Below are positions 1-8,363 of a stretch of 64,000 nucleotides of DNA, piece by piece; position 1 is the stretch's first letter; every line of letters starts with the position of its first letter. Below the pieces are notes generated by a model, which saw only the letters and a list, made by a program, of their open reading frames with translations, searched no databases and had not been told where the DNA came from. Source of the DNA: SW4 sp042466115 (lineage in GTDB: Bacteria > Pseudomonadota > Alphaproteobacteria > Rhodobacterales > Rhodobacteraceae); assembly GCF_042466115.1 (NCBI RefSeq), contig NZ_JAXHBQ010000001.1:2790001-2854000 (forward strand). Direction: 5' to 3'. Both the position numbers and the translations under genes were made by a program.

Positions 1-156
1 GCCGTATCGGCGGCGATCTATTTCGCCGCTGTTCTGGTGTTGATGCCCGTCATGGGCAATCACGGGCTTTGGGTCGGGTTTCTGGTCAGTTTCGTCGCGC
101 GGGGGCTGACGCTGGGCTGGCGCTATCGGGCGCTTGAAGCATCTGTCGGGCGCTAA
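1..156 (+). CDS. MATE-family efflux transporter, C-terminal end (partial)
   Basis: Only the last 51 residues lie in the window; the gene begins upstream. The visible part is hydrophobic and contains a GNHGLW segment followed by an ARGLTL segment and a short polar tail. This resembles the last transmembrane helix of DinF/NorM-type MATE proteins, inner-membrane cation-driven antiporters that expel drugs and other cationic compounds. The stop codon overlaps the stop region of the convergent ArsC-family gene by 4 bases. The family call rests on a short fragment and is moderate. Confidence 0.6.
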   Translation, partial: AVSAAIYFAAVLVLMPVMGNHGLWVGFLVSFVARGLTLGWRYRALEASVGR

Positions 157-479
157 AGGATCGTCAGCACGTTTTCCGGCGGACGGCCCAAAGCAGCCCT
201 TCCGTTGGCCAGCAGAATCGGGCGCTCGATCAGGATCGGATGCGCCGCCATCGCGGCCAGAAGGGCGGCATCATCTGCGTCTTTCAGCCCCAGTTCCTTA
301 TACACCGCTTCGCCCTTGCGGATCATCGCGCGTGGGCCGCCCAAAAGGGTGGCAACCTGTGTCAGTTCCGACAAGGTGGGCGCATCCTGCAAATATAGCC
401 GCACATCGGGGTCTTGCGCGGCCAGCAGTGCCAAAGTCTGGCGCGATTTGCTGCACCGCGGGTTGTGCCAGAGGATCAT
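153..479 (-). CDS. arsC: ArsC-family (glutaredoxin-fold) reductase
   Basis: A 108-residue protein starting MILWHNPRCSKSRQ, with the ArsC signature HNPxCSKSR near the N-terminus; Cys9 would be the catalytic thiol. Proteins of this thioredoxin-fold family reduce arsenate with glutathione/glutaredoxin, but many members (Spx/YffB-like) have other or unknown thiol roles, and there are no other ars genes nearby. I prefer the ATG at 479 because it overlaps the pyrD stop as ATGA; an in-frame ATG two codons upstream (485) is also possible. It is the last gene of a DUF952-pyrD-arsC unit and is probably translationally coupled. Confidence 0.8.
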   Translation of the reverse strand: MILWHNPRCSKSRQTLALLAAQDPDVRLYLQDAPTLSELTQVATLLGGPRAMIRKGEAVYKELGLKDADDAALLAAMAAHPILIERPILLANGRAALGRPPENVLTIL

Positions 480-1519
480 AGCCATGCTCCCTTGTCCGTC
501 CCCACTGCATCTGCGACATTTGCAAACCCGTCGCGCGCCAACAGGTCATCCAATCCCTGCGCGATATCATTGGCAAGGCTGATGCCACCATAAACCAGCG
601 CCGTATAAAGCTGCACCGCAGATGCACCCGCACGGATTTTCGCATAGGCCTGCGCGGCGCTGCCAACCCCGCCAACCCCGATCAGGGGCAGGGTGGTCAG
701 TGTCGAAAGCTGCGCCAGCACCTGCGTGGATTTTACAAACAACGGCTGGCCCGACAGCCCGCCCGCCTGATCGCGATGTGCGCTGGCAAGGCCGTCCCGC
801 GACAAGGTGGTGTTGGTGGCAATGATGGCCGACAGGCCCGATGCGTTCGCCACTTCGGCAACTTCGGCCAGTTCATCGCCGTTCAGATCCGGCGCGATTT
901 TCAGGAAGACCGGCACGCCCGCCGCATTGGCCGCCATCACCCCGTCCAGCAGGGCGGCGAGCGCGGCCTTGCCCTGCAAATCACGCAGCTTTTCGGTGTT
1001 GGGGCTGGATACATTCACAGTTGCGAAATCAACATGCGGGCCACAATGGGCCAGCACACGGGCGAAATCCGCCGCGCGGTCGGCGCTGTCCTTGTTCGCC
1101 CCGAGGTTCAGGCCGATCACGGCAGTGGCAGGGCGTTGCGCCAATCGCTGCGCAATCGGTTCCATCCCCGCGTTGTTGAACCCGAAACGGTTGATCGCCG
1201 CGCGGTCCTCGGTCAGGCGAAACAGGCGCGGTTTCGGGTTGCCTTCCTGCGGGCGCGGGGTGGCGGCACCGACCTCGAGGAACCCGAAACCGGTGCGGGC
1301 AAGGGCGTGCAGGGCAGTGGCGTTCTTGTCGAAACCGGCGGCAAGGCCCACGGGATTGGGCAGGGTCAGCCCGGCCAGTTCGGTGGCAAGGCGCTTTGAC
1401 GTCACAGGCCCGCCGCGCGGTCCCAATCCGGAGTTCAGCGCGCGCAGCGCCAGCCCATGCGCGCGTTCGGGATCAAAGCTGCGCAGGGCGCGCAGCCCGA
1501 TGTTTTCCAGAACCCTCAT
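476..1519 (-). CDS. pyrD: Dihydroorotate dehydrogenase (quinone), class 2
   Basis: This enzyme oxidises dihydroorotate to orotate in de novo pyrimidine synthesis and passes electrons to membrane quinones through FMN. The protein has the class 2 layout: a short N-terminal membrane-associating helix (ENIGLRALRSFDPERAHGLA), then an FMN-binding TIM barrel with LPNPVGLAAGFDKN, the NVSSPNT segment that carries the class 2 catalytic serine, and a phosphate-binding VGGVGSA region. The open frame extends further upstream, but the ATG at 1519 fits the family N-terminus and overlaps the stop of the preceding DUF952 gene as ATGA. About 347 residues, normal for the family. Confidence 0.96.
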   Translation of the reverse strand: MRVLENIGLRALRSFDPERAHGLALRALNSGLGPRGGPVTSKRLATELAGLTLPNPVGLAAGFDKNATALHALARTGFGFLEVGAATPRPQEGNPKPRLFRLTEDRAAINRFGFNNAGMEPIAQRLAQRPATAVIGLNLGANKDSADRAADFARVLAHCGPHVDFATVNVSSPNTEKLRDLQGKAALAALLDGVMAANAAGVPVFLKIAPDLNGDELAEVAEVANASGLSAIIATNTTLSRDGLASAHRDQAGGLSGQPLFVKSTQVLAQLSTLTTLPLIGVGGVGSAAQAYAKIRAGASAVQLYTALVYGGISLANDIAQGLDDLLARDGFANVADAVGTDKGAWL

Positions 1520-1848
1520 CCGAAATCTAACTGATGCTTGCCATCCACCAATGGCATCGGGCGCGCCCAGACCACTTCGGCCAGAGCAATGGGCCGAAAG
1601 ATATGCGGGAACAGGGCGCCGCCGCGCGACACCTCCCATTTCAAGGCATCACCGAAATGATCTGCGTCCAATGCGGCCAGCACCAATCCATCCTGCCCCG
1701 CGAAATGCTTGTCCGCGGTTTCCTGCGCCTGTTGCGCGGTCGAGGTGTGAATATAGCCATCGGCCAGATCAATCGGCGCGCCGGTAAAGGTGCCCGACGC
1801 CTGCCATGCGGCCCATTGATCGGCCGTCAGAATTTTATAAATCAACAT
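1516..1848 (-). CDS. DUF952 domain protein
   Basis: A 110-residue protein beginning MLIYKILTADQWAAW, with a GYIHTSTAQQ segment and a C-terminal IALAEVVWARP stretch typical of the small DUF952 family. The biochemical role of the family is unknown; it is often found beside pyrD or glutathione-related genes in alphaproteobacteria. The open frame continues upstream for 37 codons, but the Met at 1848 matches the conserved family start. It is the first gene of the DUF952-pyrD-arsC unit, with an ATGA overlap to pyrD. Confidence 0.85.
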   Translation of the reverse strand: MLIYKILTADQWAAWQASGTFTGAPIDLADGYIHTSTAQQAQETADKHFAGQDGLVLAALDADHFGDALKWEVSRGGALFPHIFRPIALAEVVWARPMPLVDGKHQLDFG

Positions 1849-1991
1849 GGCAATCACATGCCGCCAACGCGCGCGCGGGTCAAGGTTGCAAAGCTGTAAC
1901 AAAGCGACGTTACGCCATCCTCGTGCGAAGGCTTTGACTCTGCCCTGCGTTCTGGCCAAGCTACCGACATATCAATAAGGGGGTTCCACCT

Positions 1992-3548
1992 ATGCTTGCT
2001 CGTATTTTCACATCCACCTGTGCTTTGGCGCTCACGGCGGGGGCGGCATCTGCCGACTACTCGCTGACGATTCTGCACACCAACGACTTTCACGCGCGCT
2101 TCGAGCCGATCAGCAAATACGATTCCGGCTGTTCCGCCGAGGACAATGAAGCCGGCGAATGTTTCGGCGGCACGGCGCGTCTGGTCACGGCCGTGGCCGA
2201 GGCCCGCGCGCGCACAAACAACGCGATTCTTGTGGATGGCGGCGACCAGTTTCAGGGCACGCTGTTCTATACCTATTACAAGGGCGCGATGGCGGCCGAA
2301 TTCATGAACCAGCTTGGCTATGACGCGATGACCGTGGGCAACCACGAATTCGACGATGGCCCCGAAGTGCTGCGCGGCTTCATTGATACGGTCGATTTTC
2401 CGGTGCTGATGTCCAACGCCGACTTTTCCGGCGAGGAACTGCTGGCTGACACGCTGCTGAAATCCACCGTCATCGAACGGGGCGGTGAACAGATCGGGCT
2501 GATCGGCCTGACACCGCAAAACACCGATGAACTGGCCAGCCCCGGCCCCAACGTGATCTTTACCGATCCCAGCGGGGCCGTGCAGGCCGAGGTCGACAAA
2601 CTGACCGAGGCAGGCGTGAACAAGATCATCGTGCTGTCCCACTCGGGCTATGGAGTTGACCAAACGGTTGCGGCCAACACCACTGGAGTTGACGTTATTG
2701 TCGGCGGGCATACCAACACCCTGCTGGGCGATATGGACGGCGCGGCTGGTGCCTATCCCACGATGGTCGGTGATACCGCGATCGTGCAGGCCTATGCCTA
2801 CGGCAAGTTCCTTGGCGAGTTGAACGTCACTTTTGACGATGATGGTGTCATCACCGAAGCCAGCGGCCAGCCGCTGCTGATCGACGGCACCGTTGCCGAG
2901 GACGAGGCGGCAGTTGCACGCATCGCCGAACTGGCCGTGCCGCTGGACGAAATCCGCAACAAGGTTGTGGCGCAGGCCGGCGAAGCCATCGAAGGTGACC
3001 GCTCTGTGTGCCGCGCAATGGAATGCCCGATGGGCAACCTTGTGGCCGATGCCATGCTGGCCCGTGTGGCAGATCAGGGCATTCAGATCGCTTTTGCCAA
3101 CTCGGGCGGTTTGCGCGCCAGCATCGACGCAGGCGAGGTGACGATGGGCGAAGTGCTGACCGTGCTGCCGTTCCAGAACACCCTGTCCACGTTCTTTATC
3201 AGCGGGCAGGACTTGCTGGATGCATTGGAAAACGGCGCCAGCCAGCACGAAGAAGGGTCGGGCCGCTTTCCGCAGGTGGCGGGCATGACCTTTGCGGTTG
3301 ACCTGTCGATGGATCCGGGCAGCCGGATCAGCGATGTCATGGTTGGCGGTGCGCCGGTTGACCCTGCAGCGACTTATGGCGTTGTGTCCAACAACTTTGT
3401 GCGCAACGGCGGTGACGGCTATTCCATGTTCGTGGATGCCGACAACGTCTATGACTTTGGCCCTGATGTGGCGGACGTCGTTGCCGAATACATGGCCGCG
3501 CAGGGCGACTACATGCCTTATACCGATGGCCGTATCACGATGAAATAA
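1992..3548 (+). CDS. Secreted bifunctional UDP-sugar hydrolase / 5'-nucleotidase
   Basis: A 518-residue metallophosphoesterase of the UshA/5'-nucleotidase family. A signal peptide (about residues 1-21, ending AGAASA) sends it to the periplasm. The N-terminal dinuclear metal domain shows all signatures in order: ILHTNDFHARFEP, VDGGDQFQGT, GNHEFDDG, SHSGYGVD and GGHTN. The C-terminal substrate domain has NSGGLRAS and GGDGYSMF. It would dephosphorylate extracellular nucleotides to scavenge phosphate and nucleosides. It is monocistronic and followed by a strong terminator at 3567. Confidence 0.93.
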   Translation: MLARIFTSTCALALTAGAASADYSLTILHTNDFHARFEPISKYDSGCSAEDNEAGECFGGTARLVTAVAEARARTNNAILVDGGDQFQGTLFYTYYKGAMAAEFMNQLGYDAMTVGNHEFDDGPEVLRGFIDTVDFPVLMSNADFSGEELLADTLLKSTVIERGGEQIGLIGLTPQNTDELASPGPNVIFTDPSGAVQAEVDKLTEAGVNKIIVLSHSGYGVDQTVAANTTGVDVIVGGHTNTLLGDMDGAAGAYPTMVGDTAIVQAYAYGKFLGELNVTFDDDGVITEASGQPLLIDGTVAEDEAAVARIAELAVPLDEIRNKVVAQAGEAIEGDRSVCRAMECPMGNLVADAMLARVADQGIQIAFANSGGLRASIDAGEVTMGEVLTVLPFQNTLSTFFISGQDLLDALENGASQHEEGSGRFPQVAGMTFAVDLSMDPGSRISDVMVGGAPVDPAATYGVVSNNFVRNGGDGYSMFVDADNVYDFGPDVADVVAEYMAAQGDYMPYTDGRITMK

Positions 3549-3566
3549 AGGTCACAGTGACCGGTG

Positions 3567-3595
3567 AAAGGGCGTGCCAATGGCGCGCCCTTTTT
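3567..3595. terminator. Rho-independent terminator after the 5'-nucleotidase gene
   Basis: A 9-bp GC-rich stem (one G-U pair) with a 3-base AAT loop is followed by five T residues. On the left it is preceded by AAA, so it may also work for the convergent gene at 3621-3977. Confidence 0.85.
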
Positions 3596-3620
3596 CGTTG
3601 CGACTATGGTTTTGCAGCGC

Positions 3621-3977
3621 TTAGCGGTCTGTGCACCGCTGCAATTGGGTCACGCCCGTTGCGGTGCTGTCATACGTCAACCCGCCCTCGGTCAGTGTCA
3701 GCGTGACGCGGCGGTCCTCGGCGGGTTCGCCCTCGGCATTGCAGGAGGCAAGATCAAGGATGATCCCGACACCGTCTGTCAGCACCCCGGATATCGCGCA
3801 TTTCGTTTCGCCGATCCCGATTTTGTCCGCCATCAGATCAACCTGCAATTCCTGACCCGCACAGGTGGTTCCAAGGGCATATGCCCCAAGAAAACTGGCG
3901 TCATAGATGTCTTGCGCGCCCTGGGCATGGGCAACACTGGCGCTAAGGCTAAGGGCGGCAATCAGGGGTGCTTTCAT
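3621..3977 (-). CDS. Small secreted hypothetical protein
   Basis: A 118-residue protein with a clear signal peptide (MKAPLIAALSLSASVAHAQG, probable cleavage after AHA). The mature part has four cysteines (in TTCAGQ, ETKCAI, ASCNAE and LQRCTD), which could form two disulfides in the periplasm. I do not recognise a family. The open frame runs far upstream over the SRAP gene, but that part is antisense shadow; the ATG at 3977 with the signal peptide is the credible start. It is convergent with the nucleotidase gene. Confidence 0.75.
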   Translation of the reverse strand: MKAPLIAALSLSASVAHAQGAQDIYDASFLGAYALGTTCAGQELQVDLMADKIGIGETKCAISGVLTDGVGIILDLASCNAEGEPAEDRRVTLTLTEGGLTYDSTATGVTQLQRCTDR

Positions 3978-4049
3978 TGCGTTCTCCGGCGGTTTGGCTT
4001 TTGATACTAAGGGCCGCAATCGGGCGCAAATGCAAGTGGGAGGGCGAAC

Positions 4050-4715
4050 ATGTGCGGAAGAATGGCGACGACGCTGCCTCATGATGCGATGGCACAGATG
4101 TTCGCGGCAACCCCCGCCAACGATCTGCCGCCGGTGCCCAATTACAATGTCTGCCCCACGGTGCAGGTCGCAACCGTCACCGCCGACGAGGGGCTGCGCA
4201 GGTTGCGCCCCATGCGCTGGGGGTTCATCCCCCATTGGTATAAGAAACCCAATGACGGTCCGCTGTTGATCAACGCACGCGCCGAAACCATTGCCGAAAA
4301 GCCGGCCTTTCGCAGCGCTGCGCGCGAACGGCGCTGCCTGATCCCCGTCAGCGGCTTTTATGAATGGACCAAGACGCCCGATGACGCGCGCCTGCCGTGG
4401 TATATCACCCGCGCGGATGGTGCGCCGCTGGTCTTTGCGGGTGTCTGGCAGGACTGGGACAAGGGCGATGAACCGCTGACGACCTGCGCGATCGTGACAA
4501 CGGGCGCGAATGAAACTATGGGGCAGGTGCATCACCGTATGCCGGTGATCCTGTCGCCTGATGACTGGCCTTTGTGGCTGGGCGAGGCAGGCAAGGGCGC
4601 GGCCAGGCTGATGGTGGCGGCGCCAGAAAATGCGCTTGTTTTTCATCGGGTTGATCCAGCGGTGAACTCCAACCGCGCCACCGGCCCCGACCTGATCGCG
4701 CCGATTTCCCACTAA
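4050..4715 (+). CDS. SRAP/YedK-family abasic-site DNA-protein crosslink protein
   Basis: A 221-residue SOS-response-associated peptidase (SRAP) protein, the bacterial relative of YedK and human HMCES. These enzymes remove their initiator Met and use Cys2 to form a stable thiazolidine crosslink with abasic sites in single-stranded DNA. All key residues are visible: Cys2 in MCGR, Asn75 in INARAET, Glu105 in GFYEW and the histidine of HHRMP near residue 161. No LexA box was recognised upstream. Confidence 0.93.
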   Translation: MCGRMATTLPHDAMAQMFAATPANDLPPVPNYNVCPTVQVATVTADEGLRRLRPMRWGFIPHWYKKPNDGPLLINARAETIAEKPAFRSAARERRCLIPVSGFYEWTKTPDDARLPWYITRADGAPLVFAGVWQDWDKGDEPLTTCAIVTTGANETMGQVHHRMPVILSPDDWPLWLGEAGKGAARLMVAAPENALVFHRVDPAVNSNRATGPDLIAPISH

Positions 4716-4768
4716 GATGCTGCAATGCAGCGGAAAATCAGGTTTGACGATTCGGGAATGGCGAGATA

Positions 4769-4796
4769 TGACACCGATGTCATGACACCGATGTCA
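4769..4796. promoter_or_regulatory. Tandem LacI-type operators
   Basis: The 14-base palindrome TGACACCGATGTCA occurs twice back to back (4769-4782 and 4783-4796). Each copy is symmetric around a central CG with one mismatch, the architecture of LacI/GalR-family operators. The pair ends 43 bases before the lacI-type start, so autoregulation and control of the downstream sugar operon are likely. Confidence 0.7.
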
Positions 4797-4839
4797 CAAC
4801 CCCGCTACAAGGGGCAACCGGGGTCATAAGGGGGGATCG

Positions 4840-5931
4840 ATGGCCACGATATATGATGTTGCCAAGGTGGCGAATGTGTCGCCCAAAACTGTCAGCCGCG
4901 TGCTGAATGGCGATGCCCCTGTCGGGGAAAAAACCCGCAAGGCCGTGCAGGCCGCGATCAAGCAACTTGGCTACGTGCCCTCGATTGCCGCGCGTGCGAT
5001 GCGATCCAACAAATCGGGTCTTGTGGGGCTGATCACGGGTGCGATTTCGCTGTCACCGCAACAGACGGATACGGCGGGCTTGCCCGACTTGTTCATCGTT
5101 CAGGGTATCCAGAAGGCGCTTGAGGCAAGTGGCAAAACCTTGTTGATTTCCGATACAGGCGGGCGGATGGACCGGGTGCCGGGCCTGATGCGCACCTTCG
5201 AGGAACACCGCGTAGAGGGCATCATCTACGTGGCCGAGCACCACAAGAAGGTCGCGCTGCCACCGATGATGACCGACACAAAGCTGGTGCTGGCCAACTG
5301 CTATGATGACCGCGGCACGCCTGCCGTTTTGCCCAATGACTACGAAGGTCAAAAGATGCTGGTGCAGGCGCTGATCGCCAAGGGGCACCACCGTATCGCC
5401 TATATCAGCCTGAACGAAACCCTTGATGCAACGCGTTTGCGCACCGCCGGATATTGCGATGCCTTGCAAGATGCCGGGCTTGGGGTTGATCCGGCGCTGA
5501 TCATTCCCGCCGATCTTGACAGCAGCGACATCGACGCCGAAGTGCAGTTGCTGTGGGACGCGATTGACCGGGTTTTGAAACTGGCCGATCGCCCCACGGT
5601 AATTTGTTTTGGCAATGACCGGATGGCGATGCGCGCCTACGGTATCTTGCGTTCGCGCGGGATATCCCTGCCCGACGAGCTTTCGGTGGCAGGCTATGAC
5701 AACCATCGCCTGATCACGGAATCCCTTTATCCAACACTTACCTCTGTCGAGCTGCCCTATGCAGCCATGGGGGTGCGCGCGGCGCAGATTCTTGCGGCGC
5801 TTATCCGGGGCGAGGATGCCCCGTCAAACGAACCGCTGCTTGTCAGTGGTCCGCTGCACTGGGGCAACTCGGTGCTGACACGACCAACTCCAATTACGCA
5901 ACTTTCATCACTCGGGAGGAATACGAGATGA
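4840..5931 (+). CDS. LacI-family transcriptional regulator
   Basis: A 363-residue repressor with the N-terminal helix-turn-helix and hinge (IYDVAKVANVSPKTVSRVLNG, residues 4-24) followed by a periplasmic-binding-protein-like sensor domain (about 60-350). A strong AGGGGGG ribosome site precedes the ATG. It is the first gene of the sugar ABC operon and overlaps the next gene as ATGA, so repressor and transporter are made together. The ligand is probably the sugar imported by this transporter or a derivative of it. Likely operators are the tandem palindromes just upstream. Confidence 0.93.
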   Translation: MATIYDVAKVANVSPKTVSRVLNGDAPVGEKTRKAVQAAIKQLGYVPSIAARAMRSNKSGLVGLITGAISLSPQQTDTAGLPDLFIVQGIQKALEASGKTLLISDTGGRMDRVPGLMRTFEEHRVEGIIYVAEHHKKVALPPMMTDTKLVLANCYDDRGTPAVLPNDYEGQKMLVQALIAKGHHRIAYISLNETLDATRLRTAGYCDALQDAGLGVDPALIIPADLDSSDIDAEVQLLWDAIDRVLKLADRPTVICFGNDRMAMRAYGILRSRGISLPDELSVAGYDNHRLITESLYPTLTSVELPYAAMGVRAAQILAALIRGEDAPSNEPLLVSGPLHWGNSVLTRPTPITQLSSLGRNTR

Positions 5932-7193
5932 AATATAATCCAATGATCGCAGCCGCAGTCGCGGCAACACTTGGCTGGGCAGGCGCTGCCGCAGCCCAGA
6001 CCGAACTGACCATGTGGTACCATGGCGGTGGCAACCAGGTTGAAAGCGATATTATCAACCAGATCGTCGCTGATTTTAACGAAGCCAACGCTGATTATAA
6101 CGTCACGCTCGAGTCCTTTCCACAGGGCAGCTACAACGATTCCATCGTTGCCGCCGCGCTCGCCGGAAACCTGCCTGACATCATCGACGTTGATGGCCCC
6201 GTCATGCCCAATTGGGCGTGGGCCGGATACATGCAGCCACTCAACATCGACGAAAGCGTGATTGCCGACTTCCTGCCCGGCACGATTGGCCGCTGGGACG
6301 GAGAGCTGTATTCGGTTGGTCTTTGGGATGCGGCTGTGTCGCTTTATGCACGCCAGTCCACGCTGGACGAACTTGGCCTGCGCACACCGACCCTTGATAA
6401 TCCATGGTCGGGCGATGAATTCATGGCAGCCCTTGAAGCTGCCAAGGCATCGGGTCTTTGCGAATACGCATTCGACCCCGGCATGGCGTGGACAGGCGAA
6501 TGGTATCCTTATGCCTTCAGCCCGTTCCTGCAGTCCTTTGGCGGCGACATCGTTGACCGTTCGACATACATGACAGCCGAAGGCGCCCTGAACGGCGATG
6601 AAGCCATCGCATTCGGCGAATGGTGGCAAAGCCTGTTCACCGAAGGTTACGCACCCGGCACGAGCCAGGACCCTGCCGACCGTGATACCGGTTTCATCGA
6701 TGGCAAATATTGCTTCCAGTGGAACGGTAACTGGGCGGCTGTCGCAACCATGGACGGTGGCGTCGATGACGTTCTGTTCCTGCCCGCACCCGACTTTGGC
6801 AACGGATCCACAATCGGTGCCGGTTCCTGGCAGTTCGGTGTGTCCGGCACATCCGAAAACGCCGAAGGTGCAAATGCGTTTATCGAATTCGCGTTGCAGG
6901 ACAAGTATCTGGCGGCCTTCTCGGATGGCATTGGCCTGATCCCGTCCACAACAGGCGCAGCTGCGATGACAACCAACTACGCCGAAGGTGGCCCGCTGAA
7001 CGTCTACTTCGCGCTGAGCGCGGAACAGGCGCTCGTGCGGCCGGTTTCGCCCGGTTACGTGGTTGCGGCCAAGGTGTTTGAAAAGGCACTGGCCGATATC
7101 GCCAATGGCGCAGACGTAGCTGACACGCTGGACGCGGCCGTCGATGAAATCGACACCGACATCGAACGCAACAGCGGTTACGGCCACAACTAG
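5928..7193 (+). CDS. CUT1-type sugar ABC transporter substrate-binding protein
   Basis: A 421-residue periplasmic binding protein with a Sec signal peptide (about residues 1-23, ending AGAAAAQ). The mature start TELTMWYHGGGNQVESDIINQ is the common beginning of family 1 extracellular solute-binding proteins for oligosaccharides and glycerol-like solutes. It delivers the sugar to the two permeases encoded directly downstream. The following intergenic hairpin probably keeps its mRNA more abundant than that of the permeases. Confidence 0.93.
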   Translation: MKYNPMIAAAVAATLGWAGAAAAQTELTMWYHGGGNQVESDIINQIVADFNEANADYNVTLESFPQGSYNDSIVAAALAGNLPDIIDVDGPVMPNWAWAGYMQPLNIDESVIADFLPGTIGRWDGELYSVGLWDAAVSLYARQSTLDELGLRTPTLDNPWSGDEFMAALEAAKASGLCEYAFDPGMAWTGEWYPYAFSPFLQSFGGDIVDRSTYMTAEGALNGDEAIAFGEWWQSLFTEGYAPGTSQDPADRDTGFIDGKYCFQWNGNWAAVATMDGGVDDVLFLPAPDFGNGSTIGAGSWQFGVSGTSENAEGANAFIEFALQDKYLAAFSDGIGLIPSTTGAAAMTTNYAEGGPLNVYFALSAEQALVRPVSPGYVVAAKVFEKALADIANGADVADTLDAAVDEIDTDIERNSGYGHN

Positions 7194-7204
7194 GCCTCTC
7201 CCAC

Positions 7205-7231
7205 GGCGTCCCGGTTCATGGCCGGGGCGCC
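7205..7231 (+). repeat. Intergenic stem-loop between binding-protein and permease genes
   Basis: A 10-bp stem (7205-7214 with 7222-7231, one G-U pair) closes a 7-base loop. There is no T-tract, so it is not a simple terminator. Such hairpins after binding-protein genes are known to protect upstream mRNA and give excess binding protein over permease; that role is inferred here. Confidence 0.65.
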
Positions 7232-7291
7232 GACTTCTTGACCAAGACCAAACCTGGTTTCACGGAATTCGCTGGCGAAGGGCTGCACCCG

Positions 7292-8362
7292 ATGGCTTCC
7301 AAACTCACCACATCGAACAAGGCAGGCTGGGCCTTTGCGTTACCGGGGTTCGCCCTGATCGCGACCTTTATCGTCATGCCGTTCTTCTTTGCCTTTGGGT
7401 TGTCGCTGACCAACCAGCGCCTGATTTCGCCCAACCCGACTGAATATGTCGGCCTTGCCAATTACCGGAACCTGCTGTCGATCACGGTGATCACCATTGA
7501 ACCAGAACGCGACGGCGCGGGCACGATCCTGCGCGATAGCGATGGCCAGATTGAATACCCGCGCGTGCGCACAATCACCCGCAACAACCCCGAAGCGCCG
7601 CAGTATCAAGGGATGCGCGAATGGTTCCGCTGGCACAGCGGTGACAACGCCAAAGTGGTGATCGCCAAGGACGTGGTGTTCTGGATCGCCCTGACGAATA
7701 CGCTGATGTTTGTGCTGGTGGTGGCACCGGTGCAGGGCGGCCTTGCACTGGGCCTTGCCCTGCTGATCAACCAGCGCCTGCGCGGCATCAACATCTACCG
7801 CGCGATCTATTTCATGCCCGTTGTGGTTTCCATCGTCGTTGTCTCACTGCTGTGGCGGTTCATTTACGATGGCAACGACGGCTTGTTGAACAATCTTTTA
7901 AGCGGGATCACCTTTGGCGCTTTTGAAGGGCGCGACTGGCTGGGTTCACCCGATACCGCACTTGGTGCGATCATGGCGATGTCGATCTGGCAGGCCGTCG
8001 GGTTTCACATGGTGATCTGGCTGTCAGGGCTGCAGACTATCAGCCCGACCCTTTACGAGGCCGCCGAGATTGAAGGGTCAAGCAAATGGCAGACCTTCCG
8101 CTATGTCACTTGGCCCGGGCTGCGCAACACCGCCGTGCTGGTGCTGATCGTGATCACCATGCAGGCCTTTGCCCTGTTCGCGCAGATCGACGTGATGACC
8201 AACGGTGGACCGCTTGATAGCACGCAAACGGTCGTCTTTCAGGCCGTCGAACGCGGCTATGGCAAGCAGGACATTTCCGGCGGGTCCACCATTAGCGTGA
8301 TCCTGTTCCTGATCGTTCTGACAATTTCGCTGATCCAGCGATACCTCACGAGGGAGCGGTAA
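7292..8362 (+). CDS. Sugar ABC transporter permease 1 (MalF-like)
   Basis: An inner-membrane permease of about 356 residues. It has a first helix at ALPGFALIATFIVMPFFFAF, a periplasmic insertion rich in charged residues (about 60-130), then five or more helices. The cytoplasmic EAA loop (YEAAEIEGSSKWQTFRYVTWPGL) docks with the ATPase. The frame is open to a TTG at 7238, but the ATG at 7292 gives a more usual N-terminus; both are possible. It pairs with the next permease, whose start lies one base after this stop. Confidence 0.9.
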   Translation: MASKLTTSNKAGWAFALPGFALIATFIVMPFFFAFGLSLTNQRLISPNPTEYVGLANYRNLLSITVITIEPERDGAGTILRDSDGQIEYPRVRTITRNNPEAPQYQGMREWFRWHSGDNAKVVIAKDVVFWIALTNTLMFVLVVAPVQGGLALGLALLINQRLRGINIYRAIYFMPVVVSIVVVSLLWRFIYDGNDGLLNNLLSGITFGAFEGRDWLGSPDTALGAIMAMSIWQAVGFHMVIWLSGLQTISPTLYEAAEIEGSSKWQTFRYVTWPGLRNTAVLVLIVITMQAFALFAQIDVMTNGGPLDSTQTVVFQAVERGYGKQDISGGSTISVILFLIVLTISLIQRYLTRER

Positions 8363-8363
8363 A

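Noticed and set aside
1854..3248. 464-codon open frame on the minus strand opposite the 5'-nucleotidase gene
   Set aside because: The composition is that of an antisense shadow (rich in His, Gln, Arg, Val), with no motif, and the plus-strand gene has all motifs of its family.
5757..7187. 476-codon minus-strand frame opposite lacI and the binding-protein gene
   Set aside because: It covers parts of two well supported genes on the other strand and shows no domain or ribosome site.
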